A DNA stretch of 64,000 nt from Streptomyces griseiscabiei (GTDB taxonomy: Bacteria; Actinomycetota; Actinomycetes; Streptomycetales; Streptomycetaceae), in assembly GCF_020010925.1 (NCBI RefSeq), contig NZ_JAGJBZ010000002.1:1054001-1118000 (forward strand), given 5' to 3'. Both the position numbers and the translations under genes were made by a program. Below are positions 17,044 to 25,849 of this stretch, piece after piece. Under the pieces are notes generated by a model. It was given only the letters and a program-made list of their open reading frames with translations. It had not been told where the DNA came from and did no database searches. Position 1 is the first letter of the stretch, and the number at the start of each line of letters is the position of its first letter.

Positions 17044-19740
17044 ATGGCACGCGGGAAGCTTCGGATCTACCTCGGCGCGGCACCTGGCGTCGGCAAGACG
17101 TACGCCATGCTGTCCGAAGCGCACCGCCGGATCGAGCGCGGCACCGACTGTGTGGTCGCCGTCGTGGAGCACCACGGCCGTCCGCGCACCGAGGTGATGC
17201 TGCACGGCCTCGACCGGATCCCGCGCCGGGAGCTGGAGTACCGGGACGCGGTCTTCACCGAGATGGACGTGGACGCCGTGCTCGCCCGGCGGCCCCGGGT
17301 GGCCCTCGTGGACGAGCTGGCCCACACCAATGTGCCGGGCTCGCGCAACGACAAGCGCTGGCAGGACGTCGAGGAACTGCTGGCCGCCGGCATCGACGTG
17401 GTCTCGACCGTCAACATCCAGCACCTGGAGTCGCTCGGCGATGTCGTCGAGTCGATAACGGGTGTACGGCAGCGCGAGACCGTGCCTGACGAGATGGTCC
17501 GTCGGGCCGATCAGATAGAGCTGGTCGACATGTCGCCCCAGGCACTGCGGCGGCGGATGGCGCACGGCAACATCTACCAGCCGGACAAGGTCGACGCGGC
17601 CCTGTCGAACTACTTCCGGCCCGGGAACCTGACCGCGCTGCGGGAGCTGGCGCTGCTGTGGGTGGCGGACCGGGTCGACGAGTACCTCAACGCGTACCGC
17701 AGCGAGCACCAGGTGTCGCGGATCTGGGGTTCGCGGGAACGGATCGTGGTCGGGCTGACCGGCGGCCCCGAGGGACGCACCCTGATCAGGCGGGCCGCCC
17801 GGCTGGCCGAGAAGGGCGCGGGCGGCGAGGTCATGGCCGTCTACATCGCCCGCAGCGACGGGCTGACCTCCGCCTCGCCCAAGGAACTCACCGTCCAGCG
17901 CACCCTCGTCGAGGATCTGGGCGGCACCTTCCACCATGTCGTCGGCGACGACATCCCGGCCGCGCTGCTGGCCTTCGCGCGCGGGGTCAACGCCACCCAG
18001 ATCGTGCTGGGTGTCTCGCGCCGCAAGAGCTGGCAGTACGTGTTCGGGCCGGGCGTGGGCGCGACCGTGGCCCGGGACTCGGGGCCCGACCTGGACGTCC
18101 ACCTGATCACCCACGACGAGGCGGGCAAGGGGCGCGGGCTGCCCGTCGCCCGGGGCGCGCGGCTCGGGCGGGCCCGGATGGTCTGGGGCTGGCTGGTCGG
18201 GACCGCCGGGCCCCTGTTGCTCGCGCTGTTGCTGGCCGACGTCGAGACCGATCTCGGTCTCGCCAACGACATGCTGCTGTTCCTGTCCCTGACGGTGGCC
18301 GCGGCCCTGCTGGGCGGACTGCTGCCCGCGCTCGCCGCCGCCGTGCTGGGCTCGCTGCTGCTCAACTGGTTCTTCACCCCGCCGGTGCACACCCTGACGG
18401 TCGACGACCCGACGAACATCGTCGCCATCGTCGTCTTCATAGGGGTCGCGGTGGCGGTGGCGTCCGTGGTGGACCTCGCGGCCCGGCGCACCCACCAGGC
18501 GGCCCGGCTGCGCGCCGAGTCGGAGATCCTGTCCTTCCTCGCGGGCAGCGTGCTGCGCGGGGAGACCAGCCTGGAGGCGTTGCTCGAACGGGTGCGCGAG
18601 ACCTTCGGGATGGAGTCGGTGGCCCTGCTGGAGCGCGGGAGCGACGTGGACCCGTGGACCTGCGCGGGCAGCGTCGGACCCCGGCAGGTGGACCGCCCGG
18701 AGGCCGCGGACGTGGACATGCCGGTCGGCGACCACATGGCGCTCGCCCTCTCCGGACGCGTCCTGCCCGCCGAGGACCGCCGGGTGCTGGCCGCGTTCGC
18801 CGCCCAGGCCGCCGTCGTACTGGACCGGCGGCGCCTGCGGCAGGAGGCCGACCAGGCCAAGGAGCTGGCCGAGGGCAACCGCATCCGCACCGCGCTGCTC
18901 GCCGCCGTCAGCCACGATCTGCGCACCCCGCTGGCCGGGATCAAGGCCGCCGTGTCGTCCCTGCGCTCCGACGACGTGGCCTGGTCCCAAGAGGACGAGG
19001 CCGAACTGCTCGCGGGCATCGAGGAGGGCGCCGACCGCCTCGACCACCTCGTGGACAACCTCCTGGACATGTCCCGTCTGCAGACCGGCACGGTCAGCGC
19101 GCTGATCCGTGAGATCGACCTCGACGAGGTGGTGCCGATGGCCCTCGGCGGCGTCCCCGCGGGCAGCGTGGGACTGGAGATCCCCGAGAGCCTGCCCATG
19201 GTCGCCGTCGACCCCGGGCTGCTGGAGCGCGCGGTCGCCAACGTCGTCGAGAACGCCGTCAAGTACAGCCCGCCCGGCACGCCCGTCCAGGTCTCCGCCA
19301 GCGCCCTCGGCGGCCGGGTCGAGGTCCGGGTCACCGACCGGGGCCCCGGCGTCCCGGACGAGGCCAAGGACCGCATCTTCGCCCCCTTCCAGCGGCACGG
19401 CGACGCCCCGCGCGGGACCGGCGTCGGGCTGGGGCTCGCGGTCGCCCGGGGCTTCGCCGAGGCCATGGGCGGCACCCTCGACGCCGAGGACACCCCCGGT
19501 GGCGGGCTCACCATGGTGCTCACCGTGCGGGCCGCGGCGAACGGCTCCGGGCCCGGCACGGCCGTGCCGCCGGGCGTCGAGCGGTGGTCGGACACGGGGA
19601 CCGGGCCGGATACGCCCCCGTCGTCGGGCACCGACCCGCCGCCGGAGACGTCTACGTCGGCAGACGCCGCCGCGTCGGCGGACACGGCCGCCGGCACACC
19701 GGCCGGCGGGGCCACATCGGCAGAGAGGCGAACCACATGA
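17044..19740 (+). CDS. kdpD: Sensor histidine kinase KdpD
   Basis: This 898-residue protein has full KdpD architecture. A KdpD N-terminal domain carries Walker A GAAPGVGKT (residues 11-19) and LVDELAHTN. A Usp-like domain lies at about 230-360, four membrane segments (DUF4118) at about 385-485, and a GAF-like part at about 505-600. HisKA with His624 in SHDLRTP and HATPase (NAVKYSPPG near 735) follow. A Thr/Pro/Ala-rich tail of about 65 residues after the ATPase is unusual. KdpD senses potassium limitation and phosphorylates KdpE. ATGA overlap with kdpE. No kdpFABC genes are nearby. Confidence 0.94.
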   Translation: MARGKLRIYLGAAPGVGKTYAMLSEAHRRIERGTDCVVAVVEHHGRPRTEVMLHGLDRIPRRELEYRDAVFTEMDVDAVLARRPRVALVDELAHTNVPGSRNDKRWQDVEELLAAGIDVVSTVNIQHLESLGDVVESITGVRQRETVPDEMVRRADQIELVDMSPQALRRRMAHGNIYQPDKVDAALSNYFRPGNLTALRELALLWVADRVDEYLNAYRSEHQVSRIWGSRERIVVGLTGGPEGRTLIRRAARLAEKGAGGEVMAVYIARSDGLTSASPKELTVQRTLVEDLGGTFHHVVGDDIPAALLAFARGVNATQIVLGVSRRKSWQYVFGPGVGATVARDSGPDLDVHLITHDEAGKGRGLPVARGARLGRARMVWGWLVGTAGPLLLALLLADVETDLGLANDMLLFLSLTVAAALLGGLLPALAAAVLGSLLLNWFFTPPVHTLTVDDPTNIVAIVVFIGVAVAVASVVDLAARRTHQAARLRAESEILSFLAGSVLRGETSLEALLERVRETFGMESVALLERGSDVDPWTCAGSVGPRQVDRPEAADVDMPVGDHMALALSGRVLPAEDRRVLAAFAAQAAVVLDRRRLRQEADQAKELAEGNRIRTALLAAVSHDLRTPLAGIKAAVSSLRSDDVAWSQEDEAELLAGIEEGADRLDHLVDNLLDMSRLQTGTVSALIREIDLDEVVPMALGGVPAGSVGLEIPESLPMVAVDPGLLERAVANVVENAVKYSPPGTPVQVSASALGGRVEVRVTDRGPGVPDEAKDRIFAPFQRHGDAPRGTGVGLGLAVARGFAEAMGGTLDAEDTPGGGLTMVLTVRAAANGSGPGTAVPPGVERWSDTGTGPDTPPSSGTDPPPETSTSADAAASADTAAGTPAGGATSAERRTT

Positions 19741-20420
19741 CCCGGGTGCTCGTGGTCGACGACGAGCCGCAGATCGTCCGCGCGCTCGTGATCAACCTGA
19801 AGGCCCGCACGTACGAGGTCGACGCGGCCCACGACGGCGCGGGCGCCCTCGAACTCGCCGCCGCCCGCCACCCCGACGTCGTCGTTCTCGACCTGGGGCT
19901 GCCCGACATGGACGGCGTCGAGGTGATCAGGGGGCTGCGCGGCTGGACCCGGGTACCGATCATCGTGCTCTCCGCCCGGCACACCTCCGACGAGAAGGTC
20001 GAGGCCCTCGACGCGGGCGCCGACGACTACGTCACCAAGCCCTTCGGCATGGACGAACTGCTCGCCCGGCTGCGCGCCGCCGTCCGCCGTGCCGAACCCG
20101 TCGCGGGCGAGGAGGGCGACGTGATCGTGGAGACCGACGACTTCACCGTGGACCTGGCCGCGAAGAAGGTGCACCGGGACGGCAGGGACGTCCGGCTCAC
20201 CCCCACCGAGTGGCACCTCCTGGAGGTACTGGTCCGCAACACCGGGCGGCTGGTCGGCCAGCGACAGCTGCTCCAGGAGGTCTGGGGGCCGTCCTACGGG
20301 ACGGAGACCAACTACCTGCGGGTCTACATGGCCCAGCTGCGGCGCAAGCTGGAGGGCGACCCCTCACGGCCCCGGCACTTCATCACCGAGGCGGGGATGG
20401 GGTACCGCTTCGAGAAGTGA
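19737..20420 (+). CDS. kdpE: Response regulator KdpE
   Basis: This 227-residue OmpR-type regulator begins MTRVLVVDDEPQIVRAL, with phospho-acceptor Asp52 in VVLDLGLPDMDG and Lys in VTKPFGMDELLARLR. The winged-helix domain ends GMGYRFEK. The effector domain contains LTPTEWHLLEVLVRN, close to KdpE proteins. It overlaps kdpD by four bases (ATGA). The classical targets, the KdpFABC potassium pump genes, are not in this window, so regulation must be in trans or directed at the nearby potassium genes. Confidence 0.94.
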   Translation: MTRVLVVDDEPQIVRALVINLKARTYEVDAAHDGAGALELAAARHPDVVVLDLGLPDMDGVEVIRGLRGWTRVPIIVLSARHTSDEKVEALDAGADDYVTKPFGMDELLARLRAAVRRAEPVAGEEGDVIVETDDFTVDLAAKKVHRDGRDVRLTPTEWHLLEVLVRNTGRLVGQRQLLQEVWGPSYGTETNYLRVYMAQLRRKLEGDPSRPRHFITEAGMGYRFEK

Positions 20421-20493
20421 GCGGCCGTCCTGGTCCGGCGGCCCGTTCCGTACGGGGTGCGGCTCTGTCGGCGGGCCCCGGTACGCTTTTGTC

Positions 20494-20892
20494 ATGAGTG
20501 CTGTTCCTCGTTCCGAGAAGCCGGCGGGCCGGTTCCGCCGCATGCTCGACCGGCTCTCCTCGTCCCAGACGGACCTGGAGTCGGAGGAGCTGCGCGAGGA
20601 CGCGGACACCGCGGGCTGCACGCGCATCTGTGACTGCCACGACCGGCAGATAGTGACGGTTACTGGTACCTTGCGCACGGTCACGCTGCGCCCCCGTGCC
20701 GGTGTCCCGGCCCTGGAGGCCGAGCTGTTCGACGGTTCGGCCGCGCTGGACGTGGTGTGGCTGGGCAGACGCTCCATCGTCGGGATAGAGCCGGGGCGCA
20801 AACTGATCGCATCCGGCCGGGTCTCGATGAGCCGGGGCCGTAGGGTGCTGTTCAATCCGAAGTACGAACTCAGACCGCTCGGACGGGAGTAG
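20494..20892 (+). CDS. OB-fold nucleic-acid-binding protein
   Basis: This 132-residue protein has an OB-fold in its second half (QIVTVTGTLRTVTLRPRAG, ALEAELFDGSAALDVVWLG). Two cysteines lie before it in CTRICDCHD. Homologues sit next to DUF3159 genes across actinobacteria, including M. tuberculosis, and their role is unknown. A TACGCT hexamer six bases before the ATG suggests leaderless transcription. The DUF3159 gene follows three bases after the stop. Confidence 0.87.
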   Translation: MSAVPRSEKPAGRFRRMLDRLSSSQTDLESEELREDADTAGCTRICDCHDRQIVTVTGTLRTVTLRPRAGVPALEAELFDGSAALDVVWLGRRSIVGIEPGRKLIASGRVSMSRGRRVLFNPKYELRPLGRE

Positions 20893-20895
20893 CCG

Positions 20896-21663
20896 GTGAC
20901 GTCGCTCGACAAGCCGACGGAAGACGCCCAGCGCGGCGTCCAGGACGCCGAGGGCGGACCGGACGGCTCGGACGCCTCGCACGACTCCAGGGCGGTGACG
21001 GAGGCGGCGCTGTTCGAGGCGTTCGGCGGCGTGCGCGGCATGGTCGAGACCGTGCTCCCGGGGCTGCTCTTCGTCTCCATCTTCACGATCAACAAGGACC
21101 TGCACTCGGCCGCCCTCGCGGCGCTCGGTGTCTCCGTCCTGCTGGTCGTGGTGCGGCTGGTCATGAAGGACACCGTCAAGCACGCCTTCAGCGGTGTCTT
21201 CGGGGTCGCCTTCGGTGTGGTCTTCGCGATGATGACCGGCAACGCCAAGGACTTCTATCTGCCGGGCATGCTCTACACGCTGGGCCTCGGGCTCGCGTAC
21301 ATCATCACGACGGTGGCCGGGGTGCCGCTGATCGGGCTGATGCTCGGCCCGGTCTTCAAGGAGAACCTGTCCTGGCGGACCCGGAACCCGGGCCGGAAGA
21401 AGGCGTACGCGAAGGCGAGCTACGCCTGGGGCGCGATCCTGCTCGCCAAGTGCGCGATCCTCTTCCCGCTGTACTGGTGGGCCGACACCACCCAGCTGGG
21501 CTGGGTGCTCATCGCCCTGAAGATCCCGCCGTTCCTGCTCGCCGTCTGGCTGACCTGGATCTTCCTCGCGAAGGCGCCGGCGCCGATCGACGTGTTCGCG
21601 GAGATGGAGGCGGAGGAGCGCGCGGCGGAGGAGCGGAAGGCCGCGGCTCGGGCGGGCGAGTAG
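20896..21663 (+). CDS. DUF3159 membrane protein
   Basis: This 255-residue membrane protein begins at a GTG three bases after the OB-fold gene. An N-terminal soluble part of about 40 residues precedes five to six hydrophobic segments (for example VETVLPGLLFVSIFTINKDL, about 52-70). A short charged C-terminus rich in Glu/Ala/Arg follows. It matches the DUF3159 family, related in topology to intracellular-septation or transporter-like proteins but uncharacterised. The constant linkage to the OB-fold protein and TrkA genes suggests a shared role. Confidence 0.88.
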   Translation: MTSLDKPTEDAQRGVQDAEGGPDGSDASHDSRAVTEAALFEAFGGVRGMVETVLPGLLFVSIFTINKDLHSAALAALGVSVLLVVVRLVMKDTVKHAFSGVFGVAFGVVFAMMTGNAKDFYLPGMLYTLGLGLAYIITTVAGVPLIGLMLGPVFKENLSWRTRNPGRKKAYAKASYAWGAILLAKCAILFPLYWWADTTQLGWVLIALKIPPFLLAVWLTWIFLAKAPAPIDVFAEMEAEERAAEERKAAARAGE

Positions 21664-21690
21664 GCACCCCGGGCGTGCGTGCGGGCCTCA

Positions 21691-21760
21691 CTGGGGGCTG
21701 CCGCCCCCAGGCCCCCGCTTCGGCCTGAACGGCCTCGTCCTCAAACGCCGGACGGGCTGG
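21691..21760. repeat. Dispersed Streptomyces intergenic repeat with terminator hairpin
   Basis: The block starts with a hairpin, arms CTGGGGGC and GCCCCCAG (21691-21698, 21703-21710). It continues through CGCTTCGGCCTGAACGG and CTCAAACGCCGGACGGGC. I recognise this wording from many Streptomyces intergenic regions. It follows the DUF3159 stop by 27 bases and probably terminates that operon. Confidence 0.7.
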
Positions 21761-21792
21761 TTGTACCTGGACCGGGCTGTGAAGGGTACCGA

Positions 21793-21838
21793 GAACGGCT
21801 GCCAGAGCCACAGACGAACGGCTGCCAGAGCCACAGAC
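21793..21838. repeat. Exact 23-bp tandem duplication
   Basis: The 23-base unit starting GAACGGCTGCCAGAGCC occurs at 21793-21815 and again directly at 21816-21838. It sits just before the terminator shared by the convergent genes. It looks like a recent slippage duplication. Confidence 0.85.
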
Positions 21839-21878
21839 GACGGAGGGGCGCCCGGAATCTTCCGGGCGCCCCTCCGTC
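21839..21878. terminator. Strong hairpin terminator of the TrkA operon
   Basis: There are 19-base perfect arms at 21839-21857 and 21860-21878 with almost no loop. It lies 16 bases beyond the stop of the minus-strand TrkA operon and can act in both directions. Confidence 0.85.
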
Positions 21879-21893
21879 GTCGTATCGTCCGGC

Positions 21894-22571
21894 TCAGCTC
21901 GTCGCGTCCTCGCGGCGGACCGAGAGGAGGTCCTCCAGCTGCTCCTCGCGCGCCTGGGCGGCCACGAACAGGAGTTCGTCGCCGGCCTCCAGGGAGTCGT
22001 CCGAGGTCGGGGTGAGGACCCGGGTGCCGCGGATGATCGTGACCAGGGAGGTGTCCTCCGGCCACTCGACGTCGCCGACCTGGGTGCCGGCGAGGGCCGA
22101 CTCGGGCGGCAGGGTCAGCTCGACCAGGTTGGCGTCGCCGTGGCTGAAGCGCAGCAGCCGGACCAGGTCGCCGACGCTGACGGCCTCCTCGACCAGGGCC
22201 GACATCAGCCGGGGGGTCGACACGGCCACGTCCACGCCCCAGGACTCGTTGAAGAGCCACTCGTTCTTGGGGTTGTTGACGCGGGCGACGACGCGCGGAA
22301 CGCCGTACTCCGTCTTCGCCAGCAGCGAGACGACCAGGTTGACCTTGTCGTCGCCGGTCGCGGCGATGACGACGTTGCAGCGCTGGAGCGCGGCCTCGTC
22401 GAGGGAGGTGATCTCGCAGGCGTCGGCGAGCAGCCACTCCGCCTGGGGGACGCGCTCGACCGAGATGGCGGTCGGCGCCTTGTCGATGAGAAGGACCTCG
22501 TGGCCGTTCTCCAGCAGTTCGCCCGCGATCGAGCGGCCGACCGCTCCGGCTCCGGCAATGGCGACCCTCAT
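21894..22571 (-). CDS. trkA: TrkA-type RCK potassium-channel/transporter regulator (second copy)
   Basis: This 225-residue protein begins MRVAIAGAGAVGRSIAGELL, a Rossmann fold for NAD(H) or nucleotide (RCK_N). Asp in LLIDKAP follows at the end of strand 2. An RCK_C (TrkA_C) domain fills about 130-215. It has no membrane segment and should act as a cytoplasmic gating subunit of a potassium uptake protein. It corresponds in position to mycobacterial CeoC. Its ATG overlaps the stop of the first copy by one base (TGATG), so the two are coupled and may form heteromers. Confidence 0.9.
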   Translation of the reverse strand: MRVAIAGAGAVGRSIAGELLENGHEVLLIDKAPTAISVERVPQAEWLLADACEITSLDEAALQRCNVVIAATGDDKVNLVVSLLAKTEYGVPRVVARVNNPKNEWLFNESWGVDVAVSTPRLMSALVEEAVSVGDLVRLLRFSHGDANLVELTLPPESALAGTQVGDVEWPEDTSLVTIIRGTRVLTPTSDDSLEAGDELLFVAAQAREEQLEDLLSVRREDATS

Positions 22572-23242
22572 CAGTGACCGCCCTCCTCGTCGGGGCCCTC
22601 GGCGAAGGACGCCTCGACCTTCTCCACGTCGTCCGTACGCATCATCACGTGCACGAGGTCGCCCTCCTGCAGCACCGTCTGGGAGGACGGCAGGATCGCC
22701 TCGCCCAGCCGGGTCAGGAAGGCCACGCGGACGCCGGTCTCCTCCTGCATCTTGCTGATCTTGTGGCCCACCCAGGCCGACGAGGCGTGCACCTCGGCGA
22801 GCTGGACGCCGCCGGTGGGGTCGCGCCACAGCGGCTCCGCCCCGGACGGCAGCAGCCGGCGGAGCATCTGGTCGGCGGTCCAGCGGACCGTGGCGACCGT
22901 CGGGATGCCCAGGCGCTGGTAGACCTCGGCGCGGCGGGGGTCGTAGATCCGGGCCGCCACGTTCTCGATGCCGAACATCTCGCGGGCCACGCGGGCGGCG
23001 ATGATGTTGGAGTTGTCGCCGCTGGAGACGGCGGCGAACGCGCCCGCCTCCTCGATGCCGGCCTCACGGAGGGTGTCGCGGTCGAAGCCGATCCCGGTGA
23101 CGCGCCGGCCGCCGAATCCCGAGCCCAGACGACGGAACGCCGTGGGGTCCTGGTCGATCACGGCGACCGTGTGCCCCTGTTGCTCGAGGGTCTGGGCGAG
23201 GGTGGAACCCACTCGCCCGCAGCCCATGATGACGATGTGCAC
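22571..23242 (-). CDS. trkA: TrkA-type RCK potassium-channel/transporter regulator (first copy)
   Basis: This 223-residue protein begins MHIVIMGCGRVGSTLAQTLE (RCK_N, GxGxxG-type loop GCGRVG) with VAVIDQD at the end of strand 2. A C-terminal TrkA_C domain (about 140-215) follows. It corresponds in position to mycobacterial CeoB. It is divergent from the KimA-like permease gene, the likely membrane partner by location. Classical Trk membrane subunits (TrkH/KtrB type) are absent from the window. Confidence 0.9.
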   Translation of the reverse strand: MHIVIMGCGRVGSTLAQTLEQQGHTVAVIDQDPTAFRRLGSGFGGRRVTGIGFDRDTLREAGIEEAGAFAAVSSGDNSNIIAARVAREMFGIENVAARIYDPRRAEVYQRLGIPTVATVRWTADQMLRRLLPSGAEPLWRDPTGGVQLAEVHASSAWVGHKISKMQEETGVRVAFLTRLGEAILPSSQTVLQEGDLVHVMMRTDDVEKVEASFAEGPDEEGGH

Positions 23243-23360
23243 GACCGTCCTTCCGGTGTCAATAGCTACTGTTCAGCCGAAACGTCGAAAACAGGGTCTC
23301 AGACCGTCGCCCAAGCTACACACGTGCGGTCCACCGGGGGCACCCCTGTGCGGGCCCCGG

Positions 23361-23471
23361 TCACATCGTGGGACGACGTCGGCTGATCCGGCGGACGCTG
23401 ACCCCCGTCAACAGACCGAGTCCGACGAGGGAGACGAGCGCGCCGATCAGCTCCGCGGTCGCGGCCTGCAT
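23361..23471 (-). CDS. Putative 36-residue single-pass membrane protein
   Basis: A short frame on the minus strand begins MQAATAELIGALVSLVG and has one strong hydrophobic segment (about residues 7-26) ending in a basic RRISRRRP tail. GGAGA sits eight bases before the ATG, and third positions are strongly G/C. An upstream in-frame ATG at 23540 would give 59 residues, but the added part is low-complexity Ser/Pro/Thr. It lies alone between the divergent TrkA and permease genes, which hints at a small subunit of potassium transport. No family is recognised. Confidence 0.5.
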   Translation of the reverse strand: MQAATAELIGALVSLVGLGLLTGVSVRRISRRRPTM

Positions 23472-23686
23472 GGGGTCTCCAGTGGGTGAGATGGACGAGG
23501 GCGTCCTCGAGGCGGACGAGGGCGTCCCGGGATTCGTCATACAGACGTGAGGACGCCGCCCATCAGACCGGAGGATGCGTGACGTGACGCACTTCGCAGT
23601 CGCCGCGGTACGGATTTCACCCCGGGGCCCGCCGGGATTTCACCCGGATGTGCCCAGAACCAGTCGGGGCGCTTACGATCCTCTGC

Positions 23687-25756
23687 GTGTCCAAACTGAC
23701 CGACGTGCCCAAACGGATCCTGATCGGGCGCGCTCTGCGCAGCGACCGGCTGGGCGAAACGCTCCTGCCGAAGCGCATCGCACTCCCCGTCTTCGCTTCC
23801 GACCCGCTCTCGTCCGTGGCGTACGCGCCCGGCGAGGTGCTGCTGGTCCTCTCCATCGCGGGCGTGTCGGCCTACCACTTCAGCCCCTGGATCGCGGTCG
23901 CGGTCGTCGTGCTGATGTTCACCGTGGTGGCGTCGTACCGGCAGAACGTGCACGCGTACCCGAGCGGCGGCGGCGACTACGAGGTGGCCAACACCAACCT
24001 CGGCCCCAAGGCCGGCCTCACCGTGGCCAGCGCGCTCCTCGTCGACTACGTCCTCACCGTCGCCGTGTCCATCTCCTCCGGTGTGGAGAACCTCGGCTCG
24101 GCCGTCCCCTTCTTCGTCGAGCACAAGGTGCTCTGCGCGATCGGCATCATCGTGCTGCTGACGCTGATGAACCTGCGCGGGGTGAAGGAGTCCGGGAAGC
24201 TCTTCGCGATCCCGACGTACGTCTTCGTCGTCGGTGTCTTCCTGATGATCGCCTGGGGCGCGTTCCGCGGCCTGGTCCTCGACGACACGATGCGGGCGCC
24301 CACCGCGGATCTGGAGATCAAGCCCGAGCACCAGGGCCTCGCCGGTTTCGCGCTGGTGTTCCTGCTGCTGCGCGCCTTCTCCTCCGGCTGTGCCGCGCTC
24401 ACCGGCGTCGAGGCGATCTCCAACGGCGTCCCCGCCTTCCGTAAGCCCAAGTCGAAGAACGCGGCCACCACGCTCGCCGCGATGGGCCTGCTCGCCGTGA
24501 CCATGTTCTGCGGCATCATCGGCCTGGCCATGGTCACCAAGGTCAGGATGGCCGAGAACCCGGCGGTCGACCTGGTGCGCGACGGCACCCCGGTCGGCGA
24601 CTCCTACGTCCAGAACCCGGTGATCTCCCAGGTCGCGGCGGCCGTCTTCGGCGACGGCACCTTCCTCTTCGTGGTGCTGGCCGCCGCCACCGCCCTGGTC
24701 CTCTTCCTGGCCGCCAACACCGCCTACAACGGCTTCCCGCTGCTCGGCTCGATCCTCGCCCAGGACCGCTACCTCCCGCGCCAGCTGCACACCCGGGGCG
24801 ACCGTCTCGCCTTCTCCAACGGCATCGTGCTCCTCGCGGGCGCCGCCGTGCTGCTGGTGTGGATCTACGGCGCCGACTCCACCCGCCTGATCCAGCTGTA
24901 CATCGTCGGTGTGTTCGTCTCCTTCACGCTCAGCCAGACCGGCATGGTCCGGCACTGGAACCGCCATCTGCGCACCGAGAAGGACCCGGCCAAGCGCCGC
25001 CACATGGTCCGCTCCCGCGCGATCAACACCTTCGGCGCCTTCTTCACCGGCCTCGTCCTGATCGTCGTCCTCGTCACCAAGTTCACCCACGGCGCCTGGG
25101 TCGCCCTGCTCGGCATGGTGATCTTCTACGCGACGATGACGGCCATCCGTAAGCACTACGACCGGGTCGCCGCGGAGATCGCCGCGCCGGACGGCCCGAG
25201 CGACGACGTCGTACGGCCGTCGCGGGTCCACTCCGTGGTGCTGATCTCCAGGATCCACCGCCCCACCCTGCGCGCCCTCGCCTACGCCAAGCTGATGCGC
25301 TCCCACACGCTGGAGGCGCTCAGCGTCAACGTCGACTCCGCGGAGACCAAGGCGCTCCAGGAGGAGTGGACCCGGCGCGGCATCGACGTACCGCTGAAGG
25401 TCCTCGACTCGCCGTACCGCGAGGTGACCCGGCCGGTCATCGAGTACGTCAAGGGCCTGCGCAAGGAGTCGCCGAGGGACGCGGTGTCCGTGATCATCCC
25501 CGAGTACGTGGTCGGCCACTGGTACGAGCATCTGCTGCACAACCAGAGCGCGCTCCGACTCAAGGGACGGCTGCTCTTCACGCCGGGTGTCATGGTGACC
25601 TCCGTGCCCTACCAGCTGGAGTCCTCCGAGGTCGCCAAGCGCCGGGCGCGCAAGCGGCAGGAGTGGAGCGCGCCGGGGTCGGTACGGCGCGGGCCGGCGC
25701 ACGACCGTCCGAAGGACAAGAACGGGACGAAGGAGTCTGCGGCCCACAAGAGCTGA
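23687..25756 (+). CDS. APC-superfamily permease, KimA-like potassium importer
   Basis: This 689-residue protein has about twelve membrane segments to about residue 490 and a cytoplasmic C-terminal domain of about 190 residues. It closely resembles Bacillus KimA (YdaO): PVFASDPLSSVAYAPGE (about 36-52), VASYRQNVHAYPSGGGDY and LLVDYVLTVAVSISSG. KimA is a proton-coupled high-affinity potassium symporter inhibited by cyclic di-AMP through its cytoplasmic domain. GTG 23687 is chosen because homologues start SKLTDVPKRILIG and a TACGAT hexamer lies seven bases upstream (leaderless). ATG 23648 is the alternative. Divergent TrkA genes support a potassium role. Confidence 0.88.
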   Translation: MSKLTDVPKRILIGRALRSDRLGETLLPKRIALPVFASDPLSSVAYAPGEVLLVLSIAGVSAYHFSPWIAVAVVVLMFTVVASYRQNVHAYPSGGGDYEVANTNLGPKAGLTVASALLVDYVLTVAVSISSGVENLGSAVPFFVEHKVLCAIGIIVLLTLMNLRGVKESGKLFAIPTYVFVVGVFLMIAWGAFRGLVLDDTMRAPTADLEIKPEHQGLAGFALVFLLLRAFSSGCAALTGVEAISNGVPAFRKPKSKNAATTLAAMGLLAVTMFCGIIGLAMVTKVRMAENPAVDLVRDGTPVGDSYVQNPVISQVAAAVFGDGTFLFVVLAAATALVLFLAANTAYNGFPLLGSILAQDRYLPRQLHTRGDRLAFSNGIVLLAGAAVLLVWIYGADSTRLIQLYIVGVFVSFTLSQTGMVRHWNRHLRTEKDPAKRRHMVRSRAINTFGAFFTGLVLIVVLVTKFTHGAWVALLGMVIFYATMTAIRKHYDRVAAEIAAPDGPSDDVVRPSRVHSVVLISRIHRPTLRALAYAKLMRSHTLEALSVNVDSAETKALQEEWTRRGIDVPLKVLDSPYREVTRPVIEYVKGLRKESPRDAVSVIIPEYVVGHWYEHLLHNQSALRLKGRLLFTPGVMVTSVPYQLESSEVAKRRARKRQEWSAPGSVRRGPAHDRPKDKNGTKESAAHKS

Positions 25757-25849
25757 ACGCTCGTGGTCGGCGGCCGGACGGCACCCACGTAGACTGGTGG
25801 GCTGTTGTCCGGCCGTTGTCGCTTTCCTCTCTTCTGGAGTCACCCCACC

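Noticed and set aside
17044-20420. Complete Kdp potassium pump operon
   Set aside because: Only kdpD and kdpE are present; neighbouring genes are DUF3710 and an OB-fold protein, not kdpA, kdpB or kdpC.
23243-23686. Cyclic di-AMP (ydaO-type) riboswitch before the KimA-like gene
   Set aside because: No conserved riboswitch core was seen, and the promoter hexamer next to the GTG suggests a leaderless message.
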